DNA from: an uncultured Lachnospiraceae bacterium
GTDB lineage: Bacteria; Bacillota; Clostridia; Lachnospirales; Lachnospiraceae
NCBI GenBank assembly: GCA_947577185.1
Contig: CANPUE010000012.1
Coordinates: forward strand, 24,474-88,473
Length of the DNA stretch: 64,000 nucleotides
Direction: 5' to 3'
Shown here: positions 34,553 through 42,242 of the stretch, one piece after another
Layout of the letters: each line of letters begins with the position of its first letter
Numbering within the stretch: position 1 is the stretch's first letter
Program-made: the position numbers and the translations under genes
Notes under the pieces: model-generated
The model's database searches: none
The model's input: the letters and a program-made list of their open reading frames with translations, nothing else
Told to the model about the DNA's origin: nothing

Positions 34553-34990
34553 ATGTATGTTCATGGGATCATGGCAGACCGCAGCAACATCGGGTGGCAG
34601 GCAGGACGGATGGGTCTGTCGGAGACAAAGCCGGAAGCATGCGGATTTGTGCAGCAGATGAAGAACACCTCCGCCGTACTGGACAACGGACAGGAGAACA
34701 GAAAAACGGACGATGTACTTCGTGCGCAGGAAGAGGAAAACGAAGAGAAGAAAGAGGCTGACACGAGATCAAAGAGTGATTCAGAGGTCGTGTCAAAACC
34801 GGACGGTACAAAAATACTGCTGATCAAAACTTACGTCGGCGGGATGGAGACGCTGACGAGCATTGAACTGTCGAAGCCGTCACCTTTGGCGGGGGAACAG
34901 GAAGCGCTGTCTGAGGATCTGATGGTGAGAACGGCAGACAGGAGCGTTTCGGATGCCTTTGAAGGGGAAGAAAACGGGTCGGATTTTTGA
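34553..34990 (+). CDS. Unrecognised acidic small protein
   Basis: A 145-residue protein, strongly acidic. Residues about 55-85 are a charged low-complexity linker (EEENEEKKEADTRSKSDSE). A compact region follows, with KPDGTKILLIKTYVGG and LTSIELSKPS, which looks like paired beta strands. It starts 4 nt after the preceding stop with GAGAGAGGGC as ribosome site. It ends the four-gene run; a strong terminator follows about 25 nt later. I do not recognise it. Confidence 0.72.
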   Translation: MYVHGIMADRSNIGWQAGRMGLSETKPEACGFVQQMKNTSAVLDNGQENRKTDDVLRAQEEENEEKKEADTRSKSDSEVVSKPDGTKILLIKTYVGGMETLTSIELSKPSPLAGEQEALSEDLMVRTADRSVSDAFEGEENGSDF

Positions 34991-35015
34991 GAGATAACAC
35001 ACAATATGGGGAGAG

Positions 35016-35056
35016 GTGCAGAGTCTGCTGAAAGAGCAGGACTTTGCACTTTTTTT
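35016..35056 (+). terminator. Terminator of the small-protein cluster
   Basis: A 14-bp stem with one bulge (GTGCAGAGTCTGCT / AGCAGGACTTTGCAC) is followed by seven T (35050-35056). Confidence 0.92.
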
Positions 35057-35058
35057 GT

Positions 35059-35087
35059 TTTACTTTGCGGGAATCTTATGGTATGAT
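35059..35087 (+). promoter_or_regulatory. Promoter of the second paralogue gene
   Basis: TTTACT (35059-35064), a 17-nt spacer and TATGAT (35082-35087), 65 nt before the ATG at 35153. Confidence 0.6.
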
Positions 35088-35152
35088 GGCTATGCTTGGA
35101 ATGAAAAAGCTGACTTTATGAAGAAATTTTTTGATATAAGGAGAAATGACAG

Positions 35153-35905
35153 ATGGCAACACAGGCCTTATTGACGGACCGCAATTATAATAATCGTATT
35201 GTTCAACAGGAAAATCAGCCCTGCATAAAAAAGGAAGAGGGGGAGTCTGCGCTGCAATGGCTTGCGCATACTGCGCCAAAAGCTTTACGGTTTGGACAGG
35301 CAGGAGAAGAATGCGAAAAGGAAGAAGCTGCATGGACGCCGGTAAAGTATGCGCGGCGCATTACGGCCGATTTTAAGAAAAGCGAGATCAATGCAAACCA
35401 GAGTGAGGATGGTGAAGTATGCTATGATTATCAGGCACAGATGCAGCATTTTGAGATCATTATCCGCGTAAACGGGGATGAGAGAAAGTACCTGATCAAA
35501 GGCATTGATGGGGATGGAAAGGAATTTGAAAAGGAATTTGATCCCTATCATGTGGATCCGGAACATACGGATTATACGGAGTTTACGGCACTGTGTCTTT
35601 ATATCCAGAAAACGGACGGATACGCGGATTCCATCATGAGGAACTTCGCGCATCCGGACGATATACTGGAAAAGCAAAACTATGTGAGCATACTCAATAC
35701 CTGGGAAGAACGGCAGGGACAGGGCACGAACATGGCGCTGTTAGAGAGCACGAGGGACCTGCTGCTGGCGATCCGGAAGTTTATGGAAGAACAGGCAAAA
35801 TGGCCGGGAAGCGGAAGCGCTAATATCGGGTTTACGGTTTCCGGGGAACAGGCACAGTCCCTGCTCAGTACAGTAGGCGTATCACAGGAAAGGCTTATTG
35901 AGTGA
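35153..35905 (+). CDS. Unrecognised protein, longer paralogue of the 194-residue protein
   Basis: A 250-residue protein with its own promoter after the cluster terminator. The N-terminal 90 residues are polar and little structured. Residues about 95-200 hold the domain shared with the protein at 33635 (IKGIDGDGKEFEKEFD, then a Tyr/Phe-rich strand and an ISILNTWEERQG-like helical part). A C-terminal extension of about 50 residues is specific to this copy. It has no signal peptide. The last 11 bp overlap the convergent GH32 gene. ATAAGGAGAAATGAC precedes the ATG. Function unknown. Confidence 0.78.
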   Translation: MATQALLTDRNYNNRIVQQENQPCIKKEEGESALQWLAHTAPKALRFGQAGEECEKEEAAWTPVKYARRITADFKKSEINANQSEDGEVCYDYQAQMQHFEIIIRVNGDERKYLIKGIDGDGKEFEKEFDPYHVDPEHTDYTEFTALCLYIQKTDGYADSIMRNFAHPDDILEKQNYVSILNTWEERQGQGTNMALLESTRDLLLAIRKFMEEQAKWPGSGSANIGFTVSGEQAQSLLSTVGVSQERLIE

Positions 35906-37454
35906 TGATTTCATAGAATCGCAGGGATTCGATATCCGCAGTGGATTCCAGGGTGATTTTTTTGTGCAGTATATTTTCTTCCGTTTCAACAGCCCCGTAA
36001 ATGACACCGTCATTACCGATAAATTCAATTACTTCCTGGTCAATGACAAAGTCCAGCGTTAAAGGGGCTTTCTGATCGAATGGTACAACGGCTGCCGCCG
36101 CATCAGTCTGTGGAGTGACAAATGCAATCGTTCCTTTGTCAAAGCTTACGGTGACCGTTGTATCCCCTGCCGACAGCTTCGTATCTCCCGTTTCCTGTGC
36201 GTTCCAGCTTAATGTTAATTCTGCCGCGCGGCCGTTTAAAGTGGTCTCAAATGATGGTTCGCCCTGTTTCCATTCCCTGCGCAGCTGTCGGCACGCAAGG
36301 AGTTCCTCCGGGAGATGAAAACGTAATTGATATCCGCTGTCTGTCTTTAGCAGTGACAATTCTGTCGGAACAGACATCAGACCTCTGTAATTTCCCCGGT
36401 CGTTTGTCATCCGAAGCCATGCGATGCTGATGACCCGATCCTCCACGCCTGCATAAGTCTGTGCCGCATAAGGCAGAGCTGTTGTGTACGCACACATTAC
36501 TTCCGATTCTGGCATAAATTGAAAGCCGTCAAAGCTGCCGACAAGATAGTATCCGTCTGCAGACCAGAACACCCACTTCTTTTCCCCGTCGGCATTGTCA
36601 ACTGATAACGCAAATAAGTCGGGACATTCCCTCATTTTTTCAGCAGAAAATCTCTGTGTCTCTTCCCAGTGAAGCAAATCGGCGGAGCGGAAAACTGCAA
36701 ATTCGTATTCATCGAGGAAAAGAACCATGATGTAGGCGCCGCTTTCTCTGTGATAGAATATCTTCGGATCGCGGTTTCCGCCTCTGATATGCGGGAGAAT
36801 CGTTCCGTCTATGCGCTGCAGTGTCTCTCCCCCGTCGGTGGAGACTGCGAGTCGTTGCGTATGCTGATTGCCGGCATCGACAGACCATTGATTACATCCG
36901 CCCGAAGCGGTATAGAAAAACAATAATGCATTTTCGCCAAAGCCTGCGGCATTTTCTTTGTCCTGCCAGCCGCAGCCGGAGTAGATTGTTCCGTACTGGT
37001 CAGGATCCATTACCACGGGTTTGTGTTCCCACCTTAACAGATCCTTACTTACGGCATGTCCCCAATGCATATTTCCCCAGATGACGCCATATGGATTCCA
37101 CTGGTAATAGAGGTGGTAAACACCGTCCGCAAAGACAAGGCCGTTGGGGTCATTGTGCCAGCCGGTCTCCGGCGCAAAATGGATCTGCGGTCGGAACGGA
37201 TAGACGTTTTGTACTGTTTCATGATAACAGAAGATGTTGTAAAGCAGATCCGCAGGGAGCTCTCCCCGGATTTCTATCTCCTGACCGAGATACCGGCTTA
37301 CGTCCATGAATGTATAAAAATCGCAGTCCGTCCCCCCTAACTGAATATCAACTTCCTGAAATTTAACGCCATTGCAATAAAAATGAAGTTTTACTTCCGG
37401 TTTTTCTCTGTTTACCGGCAGCCATAAATAGGGCTCTGAAATGTGTAACAGCAT
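35895..37454 (-). CDS. Glycoside hydrolase family 32 (levanase/beta-fructofuranosidase type)
   Basis: A 519-residue fructan-active enzyme. After an N-terminal stretch of about 90 residues specific to this type, the GH32 motifs appear in order: WHNDPNGL (nucleophile Asp), GNRDPKIF (transition-state Asp) and RECPDLF (acid/base Glu), with WGNMHWGHAVSKDL in between. A C-terminal beta-sandwich completes the family layout. There is no signal peptide. It hydrolyses beta-fructosides such as sucrose, inulin or levan fragments; which one is not readable. No fructan transporter is adjacent. Its 5' leader contains a notable folded element. Confidence 0.93.
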   Translation of the reverse strand: MLLHISEPYLWLPVNREKPEVKLHFYCNGVKFQEVDIQLGGTDCDFYTFMDVSRYLGQEIEIRGELPADLLYNIFCYHETVQNVYPFRPQIHFAPETGWHNDPNGLVFADGVYHLYYQWNPYGVIWGNMHWGHAVSKDLLRWEHKPVVMDPDQYGTIYSGCGWQDKENAAGFGENALLFFYTASGGCNQWSVDAGNQHTQRLAVSTDGGETLQRIDGTILPHIRGGNRDPKIFYHRESGAYIMVLFLDEYEFAVFRSADLLHWEETQRFSAEKMRECPDLFALSVDNADGEKKWVFWSADGYYLVGSFDGFQFMPESEVMCAYTTALPYAAQTYAGVEDRVISIAWLRMTNDRGNYRGLMSVPTELSLLKTDSGYQLRFHLPEELLACRQLRREWKQGEPSFETTLNGRAAELTLSWNAQETGDTKLSAGDTTVTVSFDKGTIAFVTPQTDAAAAVVPFDQKAPLTLDFVIDQEVIEFIGNDGVIYGAVETEENILHKKITLESTADIESLRFYEIITQ

Positions 37455-37510
37455 TCTTTTTTCCTCCGATTACTCTTTGATTTTTTCCGTATTTATCATG
37501 TGTGAAGAAT

Positions 37511-37564
37511 GGTTTCCGCATCTTTGTAGTCCCGCCGTATGCGTAGGCGGGTGCCGTCGAAACC
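37511..37564 (-). promoter_or_regulatory. Structured leader element before the GH32 gene
   Basis: On the minus strand, an outer helix GGUUUC (37559-37564) / GAAACC (37511-37516) encloses an asymmetric internal loop (GACGGCA on one side, ACUACAAAGAUGCG on the other). An inner 6-bp helix CCCGCC / GGCGGG with a 9-nt loop follows. It lies in the transcribed leader between the promoter and the start codon. Two nested helices around a large unpaired internal loop are the shape of a ligand-binding aptamer or protein-binding RNA. The class is not recognised. Confidence 0.5.
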
Positions 37565-37595
37565 GATGACCTGTACCGCTTCTTTTCTATTCTAT

Positions 37596-37624
37596 ATTAT
37601 AATGCGGAAATTTTATTAAGTAAA
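37596..37624 (-). promoter_or_regulatory. Promoter of the GH32 gene
   Basis: On the minus strand TTTACT (37619-37624), a 17-nt spacer and TATAAT (37596-37601). The start of transcription would be near 37589, giving a leader of about 135 nt. Confidence 0.78.
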
Positions 37625-37644
37625 GACAAGGGGAAAGCGGGATT

Positions 37645-37818
37645 GTGAAACGCTATGTAAAAACTGGCTTGTTATCTATGCACAAAAATGTAAAAATTTA
37701 CGAAATTGTCTGGCAGGAACAAAGGGGGAGAAGCTATGAGTATGTAGGAAAAAGAGAAGTCTCTGTGAATGAGGCCGCCGAAAGAAGTTCTTTACCTGTT
37801 GCAGGATTCCGTGTATAA
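37645..37818 (+). CDS. Possible 57-residue small protein
   Basis: A GTG-initiated open frame encodes 57 residues beginning MKRYVKTGLLSMHKNVKIYE and containing IVWQEQRGRSYEYVGK. Its composition looks protein-like, and an AAGGGG site lies before it. Its stop overlaps the -10 box of the next gene's promoter. No homologue recognised; chance cannot be excluded for an open frame this short. Confidence 0.3.
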   Translation: MKRYVKTGLLSMHKNVKIYEIVWQEQRGRSYEYVGKREVSVNEAAERSSLPVAGFRV

Positions 37819-37819
37819 T
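37791..37819 (+). promoter_or_regulatory. Promoter of the iron alcohol dehydrogenase gene
   Basis: TTTACC (37791-37796), a 17-nt spacer and TATAAT (37814-37819); the start codon is at 37876. Confidence 0.8.
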
Positions 37820-37875
37820 AGATCATAACAGAAGACAGGTTTGATGTTCTGAAAAATCAAAAGGAGAGATGCAGC

Positions 37876-39024
37876 ATGGCGAACAGATTTGTGTTAAATG
37901 AAACCTCCTATCATGGAGCGGGTGCAATCCAGGAGATTGCAACGGAAGCAAAAGGAAGAGGATTTAAGAAGGCGTTTGTATGTTCCGACCCGGATCTTGT
38001 GAAGTTCGGTGTAACCGGAAAAGTTTTGGAGGTTCTTGACAAGGCAGGGCTTGTTTATGAGATGTACTCCAATATCAAGCCAAATCCGACGATTGAAAAT
38101 GTACAGACCGGAGTGGAGGCTTATAAGAAATCCGGCGCGGATTATCTGGTAGCCATCGGCGGCGGCTCTTCAATGGATACGGCCAAAGCGATCGGGATCA
38201 TCATCAATAATCCTGAGTTTGCTGACGTAGTGAGTCTGGAAGGCGTTGCGCCGACGAAAAATAAATCCGTACCGATCTTTGCGGTGCCTACGACGGCCGG
38301 AACGGCAGCAGAAGTAACGATTAACTATGTGATCACAGACGCGCAGAAAAACCGTAAGATGGTGTGTGTTGATCCCAAAGATATCCCGGTTGTGGCATTT
38401 GTCGATCCGGATATGATGGCGTCCATGCCCAAAGGCCTGACTGCGGCAACCGGAATGGATGCGCTCACACATGCCATTGAGGGATATATCACGGCAGGCG
38501 CGTGGGAGCTGTCTGATATGTTCCATTTAAAAGCGATCGAGATCATTTCCCGTTCCCTGCGCGGTGCGGTTGACAATACGCCGGAAGGCAGAACGGATAT
38601 GGCACTTGGGCAGTATGTAGCGGGAATGGGCTTTTCCAATGTCGGACTCGGTATCGTTCATTCTATGGCACATCCGCTGGGCGCGCTCTATGATACGCCG
38701 CACGGGATTGCCAATGCAATCATCCTGCCGACCGTTATGGAATACAATGCGGAAGCGACCGGTGAGAAATACCGTGAGATCGCACGTGCGATGGGCGTTG
38801 AAGGCGTAGACGGCATGTCGCAGGAAGAGTACCGGAAAGCGGCAGTGGACGCTGTGAAGAAACTTTCCGAGGATGTCGGCATTCCGGGAGATCTGAAAGA
38901 AATCGTTAAGAAAGAGGACATACCGTTTTTGGCACAGTCGGCATATGATGATGCGTGCAGACCGGGAAATCCGAAGGAGACGAGCGTGGAAGATATTACG
39001 AAGCTGTATGAGAGCCTGATTTAG
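37876..39024 (+). CDS. Iron-containing alcohol dehydrogenase (FucO-like)
   Basis: A 382-residue group III alcohol dehydrogenase of normal length. The NAD-binding GGGSSMDTAKAIG lies near residues 95-107. Metal ligands fit the FucO pattern: Asp in AFVDPDMM...TGMDALTHAIEGY (Asp and first His) and later HSMAHPLGALYDTPHGIANA (two His). It reduces aldehydes (for example lactaldehyde from fucose or rhamnose, or acetaldehyde) with NADH. AAAGGAGAGATGC precedes the ATG. No sugar-specific partner lies next to it, so the substrate is open. Confidence 0.94.
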   Translation: MANRFVLNETSYHGAGAIQEIATEAKGRGFKKAFVCSDPDLVKFGVTGKVLEVLDKAGLVYEMYSNIKPNPTIENVQTGVEAYKKSGADYLVAIGGGSSMDTAKAIGIIINNPEFADVVSLEGVAPTKNKSVPIFAVPTTAGTAAEVTINYVITDAQKNRKMVCVDPKDIPVVAFVDPDMMASMPKGLTAATGMDALTHAIEGYITAGAWELSDMFHLKAIEIISRSLRGAVDNTPEGRTDMALGQYVAGMGFSNVGLGIVHSMAHPLGALYDTPHGIANAIILPTVMEYNAEATGEKYREIARAMGVEGVDGMSQEEYRKAAVDAVKKLSEDVGIPGDLKEIVKKEDIPFLAQSAYDDACRPGNPKETSVEDITKLYESLI

Positions 39025-39078
39025 TAATCTGCGGACAGGCAGCGGGCGGTATCTGAAAACCGAATATGAGATTTTTAT

Positions 39079-39108
39079 GGGCGGCAGGCTTTTGGTCTGC
39101 TGCCTTTT
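39079..39108 (+). terminator. Terminator after the alcohol dehydrogenase gene
   Basis: An 8-bp stem GGCGGCAG / CTGCTGCC (one G-U-type mismatch) with a 9-nt loop is followed by TTTT. Confidence 0.75.
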
Positions 39109-39111
39109 CAT

Positions 39112-39163
39112 TTGACAAAAGAGTCTAACGGTGTTAGACTAAAGTAGTCTAATGGTATTAGAC
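39112..39163 (+). promoter_or_regulatory. BlaI-type promoter with two 17-bp operators
   Basis: TTGACA (39112-39117), a 17-nt spacer and TAGACT (39135-39140). Two near-identical palindromes, GTCTAACGGTGTTAGAC (39123-39139) and GTCTAATGGTATTAGAC (39147-39163), overlap the spacer and -10 and lie just downstream. They are 24 bp apart centre to centre. They are the expected binding sites of the BlaI-type repressor encoded next. Confidence 0.87.
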
Positions 39164-39234
39164 AACATTTGCTTACACAGAAACGGATGGCCGAGTCCGG
39201 CATCCGTTATTCGGGAAAGGATACGGGCAGGGTG

Positions 39235-39594
39235 ATGGAAAAATACAAACTGGGAGAGATGGAGAAACGACTGGCGGATCTGATCTGGGAGAATGAGCCG
39301 ATTGCCTCCGGCCGGCTGGCAAAATTATGCGAAACGGCTTTTGGATGGAAGCGGACAACGTCGTATACGATGTTAAAAAGGCTGTGCGACAGAGGAATTT
39401 TCGTAAATGACAGAGGGACAGTGTCAGCGTTATTACCAAGAGAAGAGTTTCAGGCGGCAAGGGGGGAACAGTTTATCAATGAACAGTTTGACGGTTCCCT
39501 GCCGCAGTTTCTGACGGCCTTTATGAGGCGCAGAAAGCTGGATCAAAAGTCTGTTGAGGAATTAAAAAAGCTGATCGAAGAATACGAATCATAA
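39235..39594 (+). CDS. BlaI/MecI/CopY family repressor
   Basis: A 119-residue winged-helix repressor. Its start MEKYKLGEMEKRLADLIWEN and the helix ASGRLAKLCETAFGWKRTT followed by SYTMLKRLCDRGIF match the BlaI DNA-binding half. The second half should dimerise; the cleavage site for the partner protease is not obvious. The ATG at 39235 is chosen because AGGGTG lies just before it and upstream codons do not fit the family. Two palindromic operators precede it. It is followed 16 nt later by the BlaR-like gene, forming an autoregulated unit. Confidence 0.9.
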   Translation: MEKYKLGEMEKRLADLIWENEPIASGRLAKLCETAFGWKRTTSYTMLKRLCDRGIFVNDRGTVSALLPREEFQAARGEQFINEQFDGSLPQFLTAFMRRRKLDQKSVEELKKLIEEYES

Positions 39595-39610
39595 AAAACG
39601 CAGGGGGGAT

Positions 39611-42136
39611 TTGCTGATGGAACATTTGCTGATAAAGATTCTTAATATGAGCCTTACAGGTGCAATCGTGATCGCGGCGGTGGTCGTGCTGCGTTTTATT
39701 CTAAGGAGGGCGCCTCGGATTTTCTCTTATATGCTCTGGTCCGTGGTATTGTTTCGACTGTTATGTCCCTTTTCTTTTCCGTCTGCGGTTTCTTTGCTTG
39801 ACATTCTGCGTGCGCCGGCGGCAAAGCAGGGTCAGATGAACTATATCCCCGATGATATCGCTATGATGGAGCAGCCGATGGTGGTGCTGCCTTACATGGG
39901 GGCCGATCATTCGCTCAGTGAACTGCTGCCGCCAGCTGCCCCGGAAAATTCCGTCAATCCCATGCAGATCGTGCTGGCGGCCGGGAGCTTTATCTGGCTG
40001 GCCGGTGTTTTGGTCATGGCTGCATGCAGTCTTGTCTCCTATTGGAGACTGCGGAAAAGATTAAAGGGCGCCATACGTGAAAAAGACAATATTTATAAAT
40101 TAAAGGATATGGACACGCCGTTTGTGTGCGGTATTTTTTCCCCGAAAATCTATCTGCCGTCTGCGCTGGAAGGACGGGAAGAAGAATATATTTTACTGCA
40201 TGAGCAGATTCATGTGCGCCGCGGGGATCCCCTCTGGCGTGTGCTTGGTTATCTGGCGCTTTGCCTGCACTGGTTTAATCCGCTTGTCTGGCTGGCATTT
40301 TTATTAAGCGGACGGGACATGGAAATGTCCTGCGACGAGGCGGTGTTACGAACGCTGGGAAATGAGATGAAAAAGGAGTATTCCGCATCCCTGTTGTCGC
40401 TTGCGTGCGGCAGACGGATTGTACCGGGAATGCCGATGGCGTTCGGAGAAGGAGAAACGGGAGGCAGGATCCGAAACGTACTCCGTTATAAAAAGCCGGC
40501 CAGTGTGGTGGTGGGCATCGTGGCTTTATTTTGTACCTATATGATACTGATCCTGGCCGCCAATCCGCGGGGGACTGCGGCAGAAACAGAAAAGGGAGCG
40601 GCGTCGGAGGTTTATTATGGCATCGTATGCGAAAAGGAGATCGTGGGGACACTCAGAAAGGTTGTTACGATTCCCGGTCTGGGAGATGTAGAGATTCCGG
40701 AGGCAGAGGAAGTATACCCTTATATAGAGATTGAATCTTTTTCCGGCCCGGAAGCGGGGGATCTGATCGAGATCACTTTCCCGGCAGGGGAGCGTGTGAC
40801 CGTACAGGAAACGTGGCCGGCTGTCTTTTCAGGCAGGGCGCAGAGTGTCGTGGTCATGGGACAGGGATTTTTACTGGATGGCGGGGAGAATGGAACCTAT
40901 CGTTTTACGGTGCCGTGGGGGCTTGCAAGGGAGGCCGGGGCAGGAGATCTGTTGTCTGTTTATTATCAGGAGGAAGATGACTGGCGGCTTCTGGCAGAGG
41001 TTCCCGTTCTGTCGGTAGATGTTGAGAATTATGACATCTGGGTAGAATTTTCGAAACAGGAGGTGAGCACGTTCTTGGCCGCATTCGGGCGCGGGATCCG
41101 GTGTGAGAGCAAAGCGGCAGAAGGAGAATCTGTACGGGAGGAAACGGAGATAGAATCTGCGCGGGGAGACCGGGAGGAAACGGAGATAGAATCTGTGCAG
41201 GAAGAGAGCGGGACACCGGCGCTGTCTGTAGGACAGCTGGCCGATGGAACTCTTTTAGACGGTGACTACAGAGTTTATGTGGCGGCGCCGCCTTCTGACA
41301 GTGAAGGGATTGACAGGTATTTTGCGATGGACATGGAAGACAGCACACAGGCGCCGCTGCTTGCTTTTGGGGAGGCGTGTAAGTTTTTTGTCAATCAGGA
41401 GATGGATCGTTTACGTTATGGGGAGGTGCCACAGGAAACGTTTGCCGCTCTGATGGAGGAAGAGCTGTCGTTTCTGAATCCGCCGGTGGTTTTGACATTC
41501 GAGGACGGACTGGTTACGCAAGCTGTTTTGGAGGCGTACTATGGAAGCGGGATTTCCTATGCTTCAACACCGCCGGATACCTGGTATGAGGACATTCAGG
41601 GTATTACGGGTCTTGGTGCGAAAGAAGTGATTGCGGCCTTTTACTCTCTGGAACATACATATCGGGCGGATATCGGATACAATGCGGGGGAGGAACAGAT
41701 CATGGTTTACACGGGAGATATCGGTGACGGTGAAAGCGGAATGGTTCTTTTAGCGGATGCGGAGGGTGAGGTTTTTTGCGCACTGTCCGGTCATACTTCC
41801 AGGGCGGGCTGGAACAATATTTACCTCGGTGAGCGGGCTGGCGAAAATTTTATTTTGACACTTCAGATAGAGAACAGGGACCGCTACGGCGAATACGCAT
41901 ATCAGGTTTTCCGGTTTGCACCGGATGGGACATTTGCCCAGCGTGCGGGTTCCTGTTTTACTTTTTACGATGACGTGATACCGTATGATGAGAAACAGTT
42001 TGAAGAATGGTGCGGGAGACTGAGCGGGTATCTGGAAGACAGTTTCCTGCTGCTCAGCACGCAGGAGGGAGAGATACGGACGGAGGCGGTTTCGGAAGCG
42101 CAAAAGTATAACTATGAGGCTTTGAGGCGGTACTAA
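39611..42136 (+). CDS. BlaR1/MecR1-like M56 metalloprotease sensor with an unknown external domain
   Basis: An 841-residue membrane protein. The N-terminal 300 residues form the M56 peptidase: several helices with the zinc motif HEQIH (in LLHEQIHVRRGDP) and the downstream SCDEAVLR block carrying the third ligand. A further helix near 305-325 crosses the membrane, and about 515 residues then lie outside. That region is not a penicillin-binding domain; it is acidic and carries a repeated 12-residue unit (REETEIES-type, about 507-530). It likely cleaves the paired repressor on sensing a signal; the ligand is unknown. GGGGGGAT precedes the ATG. Confidence 0.85.
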   Translation: MLMEHLLIKILNMSLTGAIVIAAVVVLRFILRRAPRIFSYMLWSVVLFRLLCPFSFPSAVSLLDILRAPAAKQGQMNYIPDDIAMMEQPMVVLPYMGADHSLSELLPPAAPENSVNPMQIVLAAGSFIWLAGVLVMAACSLVSYWRLRKRLKGAIREKDNIYKLKDMDTPFVCGIFSPKIYLPSALEGREEEYILLHEQIHVRRGDPLWRVLGYLALCLHWFNPLVWLAFLLSGRDMEMSCDEAVLRTLGNEMKKEYSASLLSLACGRRIVPGMPMAFGEGETGGRIRNVLRYKKPASVVVGIVALFCTYMILILAANPRGTAAETEKGAASEVYYGIVCEKEIVGTLRKVVTIPGLGDVEIPEAEEVYPYIEIESFSGPEAGDLIEITFPAGERVTVQETWPAVFSGRAQSVVVMGQGFLLDGGENGTYRFTVPWGLAREAGAGDLLSVYYQEEDDWRLLAEVPVLSVDVENYDIWVEFSKQEVSTFLAAFGRGIRCESKAAEGESVREETEIESARGDREETEIESVQEESGTPALSVGQLADGTLLDGDYRVYVAAPPSDSEGIDRYFAMDMEDSTQAPLLAFGEACKFFVNQEMDRLRYGEVPQETFAALMEEELSFLNPPVVLTFEDGLVTQAVLEAYYGSGISYASTPPDTWYEDIQGITGLGAKEVIAAFYSLEHTYRADIGYNAGEEQIMVYTGDIGDGESGMVLLADAEGEVFCALSGHTSRAGWNNIYLGERAGENFILTLQIENRDRYGEYAYQVFRFAPDGTFAQRAGSCFTFYDDVIPYDEKQFEEWCGRLSGYLEDSFLLLSTQEGEIRTEAVSEAQKYNYEALRRY
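41135..41195 (+). repeat. Two-copy 25-bp direct repeat in the BlaR-like gene
   Basis: The 25-bp unit starting CGGGAGGAAACGGAGA occurs at 41135-41159 and 41171-41195 (36-bp period). It encodes a repeated acidic REETEIES stretch in the external region. Confidence 0.85.
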
Positions 42137-42168
42137 GACGACAATAAGTATAAAATTAAAAAACAATA

Positions 42169-42197
42169 TTGTAAAGCGTCCCGGGATTTTTTATAAT
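42169..42197 (+). promoter_or_regulatory. Promoter of the GH28 gene
   Basis: TTGTAA (42169-42174), a 17-nt spacer and TATAAT (42192-42197). Transcription should start near 42204, after the first in-frame ATG at 42201, so translation must begin further downstream. Confidence 0.7.
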
Positions 42198-42242
42198 ATA
42201 ATGGTAGCAACACAAAAAAAGAGGAGGGTGTGGATAACCGGG

